Below, in pieces: positions 43,691 through 55,401 of a DNA stretch of 64,000 bases. The stretch spans positions 620,001-684,000 of the forward strand of contig JAEBUN010000020.1 of NCBI GenBank assembly GCA_023014365.1, given 5' to 3'. Source of the DNA: Lepiota brunneoincarnata (Eukaryota; Basidiomycota; Agaricomycetes; Agaricales; Agaricaceae). Below the pieces are notes generated by a model. The model saw only the letters and a list, made by a program, of their open reading frames with translations, was not told the origin of the DNA and searched no databases. The translations under genes were made by a program, and so were the position numbers. Numbering within the stretch: the first letter of the stretch is position 1; the number at the start of each line of letters is the position of its first letter.

Positions 43691-46050
43691 AGTTGACTAA
43701 GGGACAAGGAGAGGTGGCTTGTATAATAGACTATGATGATGAGAAGGGCCCTGTTGTCACACAAACACTAAGCTTAGTGAAAAGAAGCTTCTCAGAGGCT
43801 GAGCTACAGCTAATGTTCATTGACTGAGTCATATGCAATGAGGACTGTCCACAAGAAGATAAAGCGATGGTGTTATTGTGCCTAGGATGCATAGCCAATG
43901 TGCAGGGCATAGAGGACCAGGGAATAACTGTCTTCGAAACCAAAGAAGATGACAAAGATACAGTACAATGCCTGGCTGGGAAGAAATATAAACCAGTAGC
44001 CTTAAAAGTGAGGCCAGTGTTGGGTGATTTACTGGAGAGATTCAGGATAAAATGAGAAATAAAAGGGGACCTGCTGGCAGAAATGCCTGAGCTTAGCATG
44101 CATCCTCCAGAGTTTGTCCCGACAGGCAGATATACTGAGGAGTGTAAGCTTAAGCTGGATGAAGCCCATGCAGGGGATTTCTTGTGGCCAGAGGAAAGAA
44201 AGCTGATGCACCACGTCATGATGCTTCAAGAGAAAGCATTTGCATGGACAGATGAGGAAAAGGGATGTTTTAGGGAGGATTTCTTCCCACCAATCAAGAT
44301 ACCAACGGTAGAACATACTCTGTGGGTTGAAAAGCCCATTCCAATTCCACCAGCAATCTATGATGAAGTCTGTGCCATCATAAAAAGAAAGATTAGTGCT
44401 GGGGTATACGAGCCATCGAACTCATCCTATAGATCCAGATGGTTCTGTGTGGTAAAGAAAGATGGAAAAAGTTTGAGACTGGTACACAGCTTGGAACCAC
44501 TGAACAGAGTAACAATAGCACATTCAGGGCTGCTGCCAGCAACAGAAGATTTGGCAATGCACTTTGCAGGCAGGGCTTGTGGAGGCATCCTGGATCTGTA
44601 TGTTGGATATGACGAGTGATTGTTAGCTGAGTTGTCTTGGGACTTAACAACATTCCAGACGCCTTTTGGAGTGCTATGCTTAGTGACGCTACTTATGGGA
44701 TGGACCAATTCAGTGCCTATATTTCATGAGGATGTAACAGCAATCCTAGCCAGTGAGATACCAGAATACACGATGCCATACATAGATGATGTACCTATCA
44801 GAGGACCAAAAAACAGATATGAGTTGCCAGATGGCACTGAAGAGACATTGAAAAAGAACCCAGAGATCTGACGATTTGTATGGGAACACATGCAGATGGT
44901 CAATAGGATTCTACAGAGGATGAAATATGTAGGAGGAACCTTCTCTGGGCCCAAGACAACTATCTGCACTGATGAAATCACCGTAGTGGGTTTTGAATGC
45001 TCCTATAAAGGACAGTTGCCCACCACAGACACCATCAGAAAAATTTCAAGATGGGGGGATTGTGAGAATGTCTCAGAGCTAAGGGGTTTTCTAGGAACAG
45101 CTATGCGCTGCAGGAATCATATCCCCAAGTTTATAGCCATTGCTGCACCTCTATATGAAAAGCTTAAGAAGGGACAAGAGTTTGAATGGGGAGAAAATGA
45201 ACAGAAAGTGCAGCAGGAGCTGAAAGATGCGATTCAGCGCTGTTTCCCAACCAGGAACCCTGAATTTCTGAGTAAACAACCCATAGTAGTAGCCATGGAT
45301 ACCTCATGGAGGGCGGTGGGATACTATATATATCAGAGAGATGTAGAAGATGCTAAGCTTATACATTATGTGAAGTTTGGGTCAATATTATTGGACAAGA
45401 GACAGCAGAGGTATCCTCAGCCCAAGCAAGAGCTATGTGGCTTAAGAATGGTGCTGGAACAAGAGAAATATTTACTGTGGGGATCGAGAAACCTAGTGGT
45501 TGAAACAGATGCAAAGTTTCTCTTTGGTATGTTAAACAACCCAGGGAAGCTCCCAAATACTACTGTAAACCATTGGGTGGACTTCATTAGGTCATTCCAC
45601 TTCACGCTAGTACACAAGGAAGGGAAGACATTTGGGCCAGATGGGCTGTCCAGGCGACACTACTATCCCAGTGATGAGACAGCGCGTCACTTCGATGATG
45701 GATCCGAGGATGAGGGAGAAGAGTTCGAGTTAATCAAAGAAGATCCAGGAGCCACAGATCCTTTACCCTTGGAGGCTTTCTGTGATGAAATCAACAGCCA
45801 CTCTGGCTTCAACCAGGGTCTGGCACATGATGTATATGATTTTGAGTATGAGCTGGATCAAGCTTGGGAAGAGTACTTGGATGAACAACAGGCTAAGCTT
45901 AGGGTTATAGAAGACCCAGCATGCCCAGAAAACCATCGACAGGTACTAAGCTTAATGACGGATGTCAGGCTAGTGCCAGATTTTGAAGAGGAAAAGTTGA
46001 CCGAGATAGGGGAAGTGTATGATGAATCATGCAGGACAGATACAGCATGA
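43691..46050 (+). pseudogene. C reverse transcriptase and RNase H
   Basis: Third frame. RT: RWFCVVKKDGKSLRLVHSLE, LDLYVGYDE then TGA, DLTTFQTPFGVLCLVTLLMG, YIDDVPIRGPKNRYE (catalytic YIDD intact), then TGA and RFVWEHMQMVN. RNase H: VVAMDTSWRAVGYYIYQ, LLDKRQQRYPQPKQELCGL, NLVVETDAKFLFGML, ending FGPDGLSRR. The stops at 44617 and 44869 are TGA where relatives have Arg, single-base lesions. Confidence 0.88.
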
Positions 46051-47439
46051 ATACAAGACAAGAGAATACCCAAAGTCAGGGAATACCTGAAAACAGGGGG
46101 CAGTAGTATAGCTGAAGGCTTGGATGAGCCGGGTCTGCGTAAGCTTAAACATATGGTGGAGCATTTCTTCTTGGATGAAGAGGGGAGACTGTATAGGATG
46201 AGTCCTAGCAGTCAACATCAGCTAGTAGTGGATAAGGAGCAGCATATGTATATGTTGCAAGCCAGCCACGACTTCCTAGGACACAGAGGAATATATGCAA
46301 CCACTAAGCTTATACTGCAGAGGTTCTGGTGGCTGGAAGTTGAAGGAGACATAGCTTGGTATGTGCAATCGTGCCATCTATGCCAGCAACTGGCAAAAGG
46401 TGATTGTCAAGATGCCGCCAATAGTAATGCCCATGCCATCAATATTCCAAGTGCTACATGTGGACACACTATGACACCAAGTTCTAATGGGTGTAATTAC
46501 ATTGTGCATGGAAAGTGTGGACTGTCATCCTGGATGGAGGCAAAAGCTTTGAGAAAAGAGAATGCTAGTTCAATTGTGCAGTGGTTATTTGAAGATATCA
46601 TTTGCTGATGGGGCTGTATAGTGAAGATTGTCATGGACAATGGTTCTCCATTTAAGAAAGCTGTTTGATGGTTGGAAGAAAAATATGGGATAAAGGGAGT
46701 AACAATATCTCTTTACAATTCCAAAGCAAATGGGATTATTGAGAGACCCCACTGGGATGTGTGGCAAATGTTGTACAAAGCTACAGATGGAGATGTCAAA
46801 AAGTGGTATTGGCACCTACCACACATTATGTGGGCAGATTGGATAACCATTAGAAAAGGAATGGGGTGTTCCCTGTACTTTCTGGTAACCAGAGCGCACC
46901 CTACACTACCTCTGGATGTCAAAGAGGCCACTTGGCTAGTACAACTACCAAATAAGTACTTAACCACAGCCAAGTTGATAGGATATTGAGCTCAGGCTTT
47001 GGCAAAACATGTTCAGCATGTTGAGGAGATGCATCAGCATGTTTCAGCCACTAAGCTTAGCAAGGCTTGGGAGATGGAACGACAAGCAGCGCATAAGATA
47101 AGAGATTATTGCTTCAGCCCGGGAGATTTAGTATTAGTGAGAAATACAGCTATAGAGAGCTCAGCAGACAGGAAGATGAAACCCAGGTATCTAGGACCCA
47201 TGGTGGTCATATCTAGATCAAAGGGAGGATCTTATATCCTGGCAGAGTTGGACAGTTCTGTATGGCAGAATAAAGTGGCGGCATTCAGAGTAATTCCCTA
47301 CTTAGCCAGAAAACATATGCCATTACCACTGGAGGTACAAGAATTGATAGACCTGTTGCCAGAGGGACTGAAGACCCTGGAGGAGACTACTGAGGATGAG
47401 CCTAGTGACAGATGGGAGCCAGAAGAGTTGGGAGGATAG
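46051..47439 (+). pseudogene. C integrase
   Basis: Zinc region ASHDFLGHRGIYATTKLILQ then CHLCQQ, core IVMDNGSPFKKA and YNSKANGIIERPHWDVW (D and E of the DDE triad), and the C-terminal beta domain [20 protein letters not shown]. Broken by TGA near 46606, 46667 and 46987. Ends about 47439. Confidence 0.85.
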
Positions 47440-47499
47440 AAGAAACCTGATATTGTGGACAGAACTATCTACTTATCAAAGGAAAACTATCCTAGGAGC

Positions 47500-48864
47500 T
47501 GTCAAAGCGTTAAGCTTAAGCAGGGGAGGACTTGTCCAAGTCAGAGAGGTTGCACAGAAGGCTTTTGAGATGGATGCGCTCTTGAATGAGGAATTGGAAC
47601 CTCTTTAAGTTGGCTTTGAACAAGGGAATAGCCTCGATGAAGTCCCAGCTGAGCAAATTAAGGTCGCATTTGACCGACCAAGCATTGTCACTGCAAGATT
47701 CAGACTTGTACTTGTCGCGAGAGTGAGACAGGAGATTTTGGAGTTCCTAGAGCAAACGAGCTGGCCAGGATAAGTGTCAGAATCATTAAGCTTAATGAAT
47801 AGAAGTGAGAAAATGCCCACCAGATAAGCCTGCAAAGGTGTGCTCATTGGAAGCAGACTCGGTATGGGCACGCTTGGCAGTATTGGTGTTGGCTTTGGCT
47901 AGAACCTGTTCAGCCCAGGCATAACAGCAGTGTTTAGTGTTCATATTAGGAACTTGACAATAGGGAAGAAGATGGACAGTGCCTTTAGATGACGAGGACC
48001 TTTTAATGGCCTCCTAGTGAAGGATGAAGTCAGAATCAGTGGTTAGGGGGAGTAGAGCTGGCGCACCACATCGGAGGTAGACAAATGATGCTTGTGATAA
48101 GGCGAAACTACACAAACCTCTTCGACGATAGCTTGAGAGACCTCCTCATCAACCATCATGTCCTGAAGGCAAGCAATGATCTCAGCCAATGTAATAGGTT
48201 GAGAAGCAGCTAGATTACCATGTCAGCACCAGTTGCTCAGGAGTTGGAGGCACTGTTCATACTCTCCGCAGGCTTGGTATCGGTGTCTACCACAACAGCA
48301 GCAGAGACAGGGGCCTTGTGACCCTTGCAAGGCTAAGCTTATACATGAGAAGATGATTGGAGCCAAAAGAACACTAAGCTTACGCATTTGGGGACAGCAG
48401 AGCCTTTGGCAACGTTGGAGGAAGTAGAGCCAGTCATGGACAATGGGTTCTGAGCCTCTTCAGTTCTGGTTTTGTGGGATTCCTCAGAGCAGACGCAATT
48501 AATGCGGCTACAGCATTCAGAGAGCACCTTATAGATCACGGGCATCTCATAAGATGAATGGTAGTTGTTTTGGTAAATTTCATAGAGCTTGCAAATATGG
48601 AAGACATAGTCCTGGTTAACATGGAGCTTGATAGCCTCAGTGTCCTCTGATAATGCTTCAATATAAGCAGACTAGAAAGCGATTGAGCAACAACGAGGGA
48701 GACATAAGAATAAATAAACATACCCCAGGAGTGTCAAATGCAAGGAGAGCCTTCTTGACAAGGAGACAAGCGACTTGACCATTTTGCAGGCACTGAAGAC
48801 AACCTTTGGCATTGCTGATGAGATTGTTGAGCTTGACCTGGAGATGGGGGATAGAAGAAGCCAT
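47500..48864 (-). pseudogene. C antisense gene 2: unknown, multi-exon
   Basis: Opposite to pol. Exon 1 from the ATG at 48864: MASSIPHLQVKLNNLISNAK, ending at a GTATGT donor near 48723. Exon 2 starts about 48671 (AYIEALSEDTEAIKLHVNQ, YEMPVIYKVLSECCSRINC). Further coding-like sequence to about 47500 includes WSVKCDLNLLSWDFIEAIPL, overlapping the end of the sense region. Helical and Cys-containing; no domain recognised. Borders after exon 2 are uncertain. Confidence 0.5.
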
Positions 48865-49545
48865 TTTCTTGCAAAGAGTGTCTGCTAGAATGAGACATTG
48901 CTCCCTAACTTTTATAAGAAAAGGCTGTTGGCAGTGATAACAAATTATAGCCAAGTGGATAAAATGCACCCTCCACCCTAAGCTTATGACCTGAGATGCC
49001 TAGGAAACCTGTAATCTTGAGTAGCCAGCTTTCGACAGACTAGCTGAACCACAATTGCCTTATTAGGTAACATGTCACCAGGGTCTCGTGGTTATCAGTG
49101 TGTACAGGGATTCTGATGGAACAGTGAGGGCACCAATTTCGATTTGGCTAGGGGGAGATGGGTCCCAAGGGGCACTTCAGTTTGACAGTTTGATGTGAGC
49201 TTTTTCATGAAGAGCTTTTTCGAACATTGTGGACAGGCTGGTTCGGGCTTGTAAGTAAACTGGAGCAGATGAGCTGGGTCGCTACACGTTGCGGATCACG
49301 GCACGTTGAGGTGTCAATAGACATTGCAGAAGTATCAGAGAAATATCTGATGAGCATATAAGTGGCTGGAAGCCTTAGCTTAGCTCAGGGTCTTCAGAAG
49401 GCCTTAAGCTTAACTCAAAAATATACCAAGAGACAAGAGTCTTTAAGTGGAATGTAACTATATACAGGACAAGAGGATATATTACATTCAAGAGAGAAAA
49501 GGGAGGCAGGCACTAGTCCAAGTCTTCCAGGATGGCCTCAGGATC
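48865..49545. other. Spacer between the two antisense genes of C
   Basis: No gene seen. It contains two TAAGCTTA palindromes (48979, 49405). Confidence 0.4.
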
Positions 49546-51533
49546 CTAAGTCATTGGGAAAGTGAGGAAGAGAAGCAACTTGAGCTCCTCAAACTCCTCG
49601 TATGTTGGGACCCCCAGAAAGTTGTCAGCGAACTTGAAGAACGCCTGGACGTCTTTGAGAGAGTTGGCCATTCCCATTTCAACAAACACTGCATCGTTAC
49701 CTTCCATTGTGGTCTGAGTAGCCTGCATCTCCTGGACAAATTGATAAACAACCTGTCGATGATGAAACACCGATGCCTCGTAGGCAACATGATTGGCCTC
49801 CAGACTGACCAAGCTGGAGGACACAACACGTGTGAAGGCAGTGAGATCTGTGAAACAAAAAGTGAATAAAAGAGAAAAATAGTGAACAGAGAAACTTATG
49901 GTATTCACTGGTCAGTGAGGACGTGACCAGGGCGTTCGCAACACCAGCCAAGACCTGTGGATGGTCCGCAAAGGTACAAGGGTAATTATATAAGTCGCAG
50001 CTGCAACACTTTTTACCCTTGCCCAGAGGCTCACACTCCAACTTACAAGCAGTGCAAGTAGGGCACTGAGACCGAGGTGGCATGTACTAGTGTAGGTGCA
50101 AAACCGTCAGTAAGAAAACACAAGAAAACTTGGGGAACGTACTGAAAGCTGGCTAGCTGCCAGCAGCCTAGAAAAGCCTTTGCAAAAAAGTGGGACTGGG
50201 TGCTGGTATCCATGGTCCCGAATAATGGTGGCCTCAGAGTGCTGAATGTGAGCCTGGGGAATGTATTTCTTTGGACGAGTGTTCGAGCTTTTCTTAGGCC
50301 GAAATAACACATTTTGGATGTGATGGGCCAGCTTGAGGAGATTTCTGAGGGACCCCTGGAACCACTGGGCTAAACAAAGCAAGAAGGAACTGGGGTCAAC
50401 AAAGCCAGGAGCTTGTCTTGAAAAGGGAAAGCCGGCTCTTGGGGAATGGGCGAAGGCTCCAGAAGGAGCTCCAAATTGGGAGAAGGCAAAATCTCCACAG
50501 CGCTTGGGGGAGACTCAACCAGAGCAACAGACAAGTGAGGAGGTGAGGGGGTCGGGCATCTGGGTGAAGATAGCATATGGTGGCCATCCAGTGTAAATGA
50601 CCAGTTAAGAATTTGAAAGAGGTCGTCTTGAGAAACCTCTGGAACTGGGGAACAAGATGGCAAGTTTGAACCCGCCAGAAACAGAGGTTGGAGGGGCAGC
50701 ATAGAAGACATAGCTTGTTGCTTGCCTTTGAGCTGCAGCCAAAATGCAAGCTGTGAGACAGCTGGTTAGCGAAAGCGGTCCAGAAACCCAAGAGAGGAAA
50801 TAAGCTTATGAGTAGAAACTCCCAAAGATGAGCTTGGCAAAGTGGGCCTGAGCGTGGAAGAACCTGGGGCCTCCAAGGATGCTGCGGTAGCAAAAGGGGG
50901 GAGAACCAGCGACTCTGGCTCATCTGGGGCCAGGAGAGACTGAGCAAGGGGGGGCAAGGACATGGAACTTGACAAGGCCTCTGTGGATAATCCACCAGAG
51001 GGCCCGCCAACAGGGATACCTGATGAGAGTTCTGCAGAAAATCCAGCAGAGCACTCATCAGTTGGATTGCACAACAACAGCAATGGAAATCATGCATCTT
51101 GGCACAGGAGTGGCCAGGCGGAGGGGTTAGTTCGTGGGGCAGCAAGTATGGTGGGGGAGGGGTCCTATCCACACCTACCTGGCAATTTCTGCAAGCTCCT
51201 CGCCCTACTCTTCCTCCTCTGAGCCCATTGAGCACACAGTGCTGGCAGTTGAGCCAGGTGGTTGCAACATGCTGGCAGGTGAATAGTGAGACCTAAAACA
51301 CGGAGAGAAACTTTTGAAGTAGTGAAAAGAATGAGAGGAAAGGCAACTTATGTTGCACGATTGAAGGAGAAGACACATTTCCTGGAGCCATAAGGGCGCT
51401 CCTTGGCTCAGTGTAGTCTGAAGACAGTGTTAGCAAGACAAGGACAACAGTAAAATGAACATTGCTTACTAGAGGAAGAATCTGAATCTTCATCATGACG
51501 AGCTCTCTTGTTGCTGCGCATGTTTCTGTCCAT
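49546..51533 (-). pseudogene. C antisense gene 1: Zn(2)Cys(6)-type protein
   Basis: Opposite to pol. Starts at the ATG at 51533 (MDRNMRSNKRARHDEDSDSS, basic then acidic), with an intron and a second exon (SPASMLQPPGSTASTVCSMG) that meets one TAG. Later exons: a basic region RPKKSSNTRPKKY, then about 50094-49910 with the cluster CPTCTACKLEC and CCSCDLYNYPC (C-X2-C-X6-C-X8-C-X2-C-X6-C), and a last helical exon (EANHVAYEASVFHHRQVVYQ, TYEEFEELKLLLFL) to a stop at 49546. Layout resembles the E-family antisense gene though the sequence differs. Likely nuclear; function unknown. Confidence 0.62.
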
Positions 51534-51849
51534 TGTTGCTGTGGGTGGGCATAGAAGACTGAAAGTTGAGATGAAAATAGATGAGTGAGAAGTGAGAGGG
51601 AGAACAAAAGAGAGGAAACGAGACCTTGGGACTTTTAAAAGACCCAATAACGAGATAAAAATTTAGGCTATAGCAACAAGAAGTTGATCTATACATTTAA
51701 ACTCAGTGACATGACATCATTTTGGAATAAGCTTAGTGAAAGTATGCTACTCTCGAAGCTGGTGAATGTTCTAGAACATAGAGCACATCAGAGAGACTCA
51801 GATACTGCGAATTTGAAGGAGATAATGACTGAGGACAGTCAGCAATTGG

Positions 51850-51860
51850 TTAGGGGGAGA
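51850..51860 (+). other. C polypurine tract
   Basis: TTAGGGGGAGA directly before the 3' LTR. Confidence 0.75.
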
Positions 51861-53160
51861 TGATATGCCAATTTTACACCTAGACATGAATTCCGTACTC
51901 CAGAATGATTTTTTACATAGAATCATTGGCTATATCATTAAAGAACTCTATAGAGGATTGGTACTATGTCCCATAGTAGCCAGTTCGACCGAACTGAGGA
52001 TATTCAAGCCTTGGAAGTGTTCAAACCAGCTCATTATCACTAAGCTTAGTGAACCAAGCTATTAGAATGCTCTCTGGAGGGATTCCGGACTCTACATAGC
52101 CTATAGAGTATACTCCAGTCACATCAAGGGACCTTACAAGCAGTTTTCTGATGAACTTGGATTTGTTGGAACCTAAAGAATGTACATAGCGGCTGTCGCA
52201 GGTGTATTACGCCCATAGCGAGCCCAATAATGATGACCAGACCATGGAATGGAACGTCCAACGTTTGGGAGGTGACACCCAATGCCCAAAACCCTAGAAA
52301 TATCAAAGACTCATAATTAACAAGTGCTTTGTGGGTCCTGGCACCTCGGCATATTGCCTGACTGAGATTAATTACAACAGATCAAGGGATTGTCCATATG
52401 CCATACATTCCAATCATAATTGATCCAGAGGCTTAATGCACTTGTGTGGACACAGAATAATGCAGATGAGCACAGAACATGTCTGGCTGGATTGCCATTT
52501 GTCAATCAGAGAAAAACCCATAACCCAGGGCAAGGTAGAAATGCTGCTGAACCTTCCAAAATATTCCGCAGTACCTATAACAATTAAGCTTATTGTTTTC
52601 TATTTCATATTTACTATCTCTTGTATGTATCTAAACAATATAAATATGGTCATGCTTGTTCGTGGAGAAGCAAGAGGTCTCACCCCCGCTTCCACATGCA
52701 AGTCTGCAAGCCGTGATCAAGAACGGTTTCAGAGGACTACTCAGTGTGTGTCATTAAGTGTGATTTCTTCGGTCATCGACCAACCCAGAGACAGAGACAG
52801 AGAACAGAGTCCAAAGTTTAGAGTTCCAGAGTGCTAGAGACAGAGACAGAGACAGAGAACAGAGTTCAGAGACCAGCGACCAGAGACTAGAGACCCTGCA
52901 CTTTGAATTGACAGGGATTGTCCTTTCACTGTTGCACCATACGGCTAAGATAACTTCAATGGCTGTTTGTTAACCTCTAAAAACACTATTCTCTTGAATT
53001 TCACTGTCAGAATGTACCCCCAGAACACCCTAAAAGATGAAACCGTTTATTATCTATCTCATACTACTTGTATTAACTTAAGCTTATTGAATTTTGACTA
53101 AGCTTAGTGAGAACAAGCCCTTTATCTATATTAAAACCCACAAACGTTTCCACCTTTTCA
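51861..53160 (+). repeat. C 3' LTR (1300 bp)
   Basis: Same length and ends as 39241-40540. Differences are mainly transitions, densest in the first 60 bases. Confidence 0.93.
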
Positions 53161-55387
53161 ACATTGGGAAAGGGCGTTGGCAGCGGGTATCTTCATACTG
53201 GGTACATGTTCGATTTGGAGATTGAAGTGGAAAAGGAATTGATGCCAGCAGGCCTGGCATCAGTTGATGTCCTGCAGTTTCTTCCAGTACATAAGGTTTT
53301 GGTGATCGGTATGAACTTTGACAGGAAAAGGGTCCTCCTTCCAGATAATGGCACCATTTGCCTAGGGCGTGAATAATGGCAAGTAGCTCTCAGTTGTGAA
53401 TATTATAGTTTCATTTGGCAGGAGTAAGGGTTTTTGACAGGAAAGCCATGAGGTGTCATTGATTATTAATGTCATCGTTGATAAAGAATGGCTCCGGTTG
53501 TGTATTTCGAAGCATTGCATTCAATTTTGGATGGTTTTAATTGGTCAGGCATCATAAGTACGGGCTGCTTTGAGAATTGAAGCTTCAAAGCATCAAATGA
53601 GTCTCAGGCACTCATTGGTCCATTCGAATAGTCACTTGGTCAACATAAGGGCATTAAGGGGTCAGGCAATAGCAGAATAGCTGTGGATAAGCTTCTGATA
53701 GAAGTTACAGAATCCAATAAACTTGTGGATGTCTTTGGTACATTTCGGACTGGGCCATTGGGCAATTCCGGCTAATTTGACGGGGTCCATCTGGATTTTG
53801 TTGGGCATGATGATCATACCAAGGTATTCCATACAGTCATGGTAGAATTCGCATTTTTCAGTTTTGAGATAGATGTTGTTCAAGGCCAAACACTCAAGAA
53901 CTTCTTCCATGATGCAGTCATGTTCTTCCTGATTGTGGGCAAAGATGAGTATATTGTCCATATATACAACAATTCCTCCTTTACTGGATTGGGGATGCTA
54001 AGATGTCATCCATGAATGCCTGGAAGGTAGCAGGGGAGTTGCACATTCCGAAGAATATGATGGTCGGTTCAAATAGTCCAAGCAGGGTATTAAATGCACC
54101 TTTCCATTTGTCTCCTTTCTTGATACAAATGTTGTTGTATCCAGCACAGACATCGAGTTTGGAAAATATACAGGCTCCTTTGAGCTTATCCATAATCTTG
54201 GTAACCATCAGGATTTGGTATGCAGTTCTTGACCGTATGCTTATTGACATAGCAGTAATCCTGGCAGGGGCGGAGTGAACCATCCTTTTTGTTGACAAAG
54301 AAGAACAGAGAGGCCATTGGGGATTTTGATGGGCAGATGTAACCTTTACAAAGGTTGTTGGAAATGAACTCTTTCAAAGACTTGTCCTGATTCGGGGAAA
54401 GCTTGTAAGCTTTCATCACAATGGGTTTGAACTCAGGTTTTAATTCAATTGCATGGTCATAAGATTGTCAGGGAGGGAATCGTTCAGCAGCTTTCTTACT
54501 GAAACGACTCAACCATCAGTGGAATCGGCAGGGAACTTTAATGGCAGGGTCATTGACCTTTTTGTCTCCGTGTTTAATCGCAAGTTCTGTAGCCTGACTG
54601 GTTCGGTTGATCTCAAGCTCAACATGAGCAAGTTCAGCAGGCATACTGATGATCTGATGGATCTTGGACTCTAGAGAGAACTCTTTGTAGTCCTCATTGA
54701 GGAGAGGTTCATAGATCAGTTCATGTGGGGTGTAGGAAAATTTTCCTTTGGGGTTGTAAGCGTTTAAGCAGTCTATTGCGAGGGTGGCAATATTGATCAG
54801 ATGGTTGTTGTACATCAAGTACTCAGGGTGATGGTTGCACTTCTTCTCTTTTCTCCATTGGAACATATGGCATTTCCAATTGATCTTTGGGTTGACTTTG
54901 TTAAGCCATGGGAAACCAAGGACCATTGGTTTCAAACCAGTTGCTGTGACATAGGCAGTGATGGGAGTTAATTGACCATTGATTATGGTGCAGAAAGTAG
55001 AGTAGTGGGTGATCATTCCATTACGGTTGTTTGATCCGTCAAAGTTGCACATATTAATCTCTTGGGGAAGCAGTTGCTTCCATAGGTGGTGTTCAGTAAC
55101 AAAATCTTTGGATATAAAGTTTCCTTGTGCTCCAGATTCAAGCAAGGTGATAAGCAGGACGTCTTTCTGTTCTCTAAGGCTCTGCACCTTTAAAGGAAGA
55201 TATATGGATTTATTGTTTGAGGTAGATGCAAGAGTTACAACATTACAAGAGAGAGGGGAACTGGGAGGGGCTAGTGTTGAACAGAACCTCTGAATCAAAA
55301 ATTTGCAAATGGTTGCATAGTCAGGTCTTTGGACCAAGTCTTGTAGACTTCAATGGCTTTGGTTTTGGGAATAGATTTGATGATGGA
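53161..55387 (-). pseudogene. D protease, RT and RNase H
   Basis: Protease ESGAQGNFISKDFVTEH, with Glu in place of the catalytic Asp. [53 protein letters not shown], then YMDNILIFAHN, where the second catalytic Asp is Asn. RNase H is degraded (LLAIIHALGKWCHYLEGGPF, VHTDHQNLMYW) and ends at the C LTR. Multiple stops. Confidence 0.82.
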
Positions 55388-55401
55388 GTGGATTTTAAGG
55401 G

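Larger units (their letters stand above)
39241..53160 (+). mobile_element. Giant Ty3/Gypsy element C (13.9 kb)
   Basis: Two LTRs of exactly 1300 bp, a primer-binding site, gag-pro-RT/RH-int on the plus strand (to about 47440), then a 4.4 kb region with minus-strand multi-exon genes, a polypurine tract and the 3' LTR. The pol type (YIDDVPIRGPK) belongs to a widespread basidiomycete family. Coding regions carry several TGA stops at positions where the family has Arg (CGA). The flanks are fragments of two different Ty3 copies (B and D) and show no matching target duplication. Confidence 0.93.
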
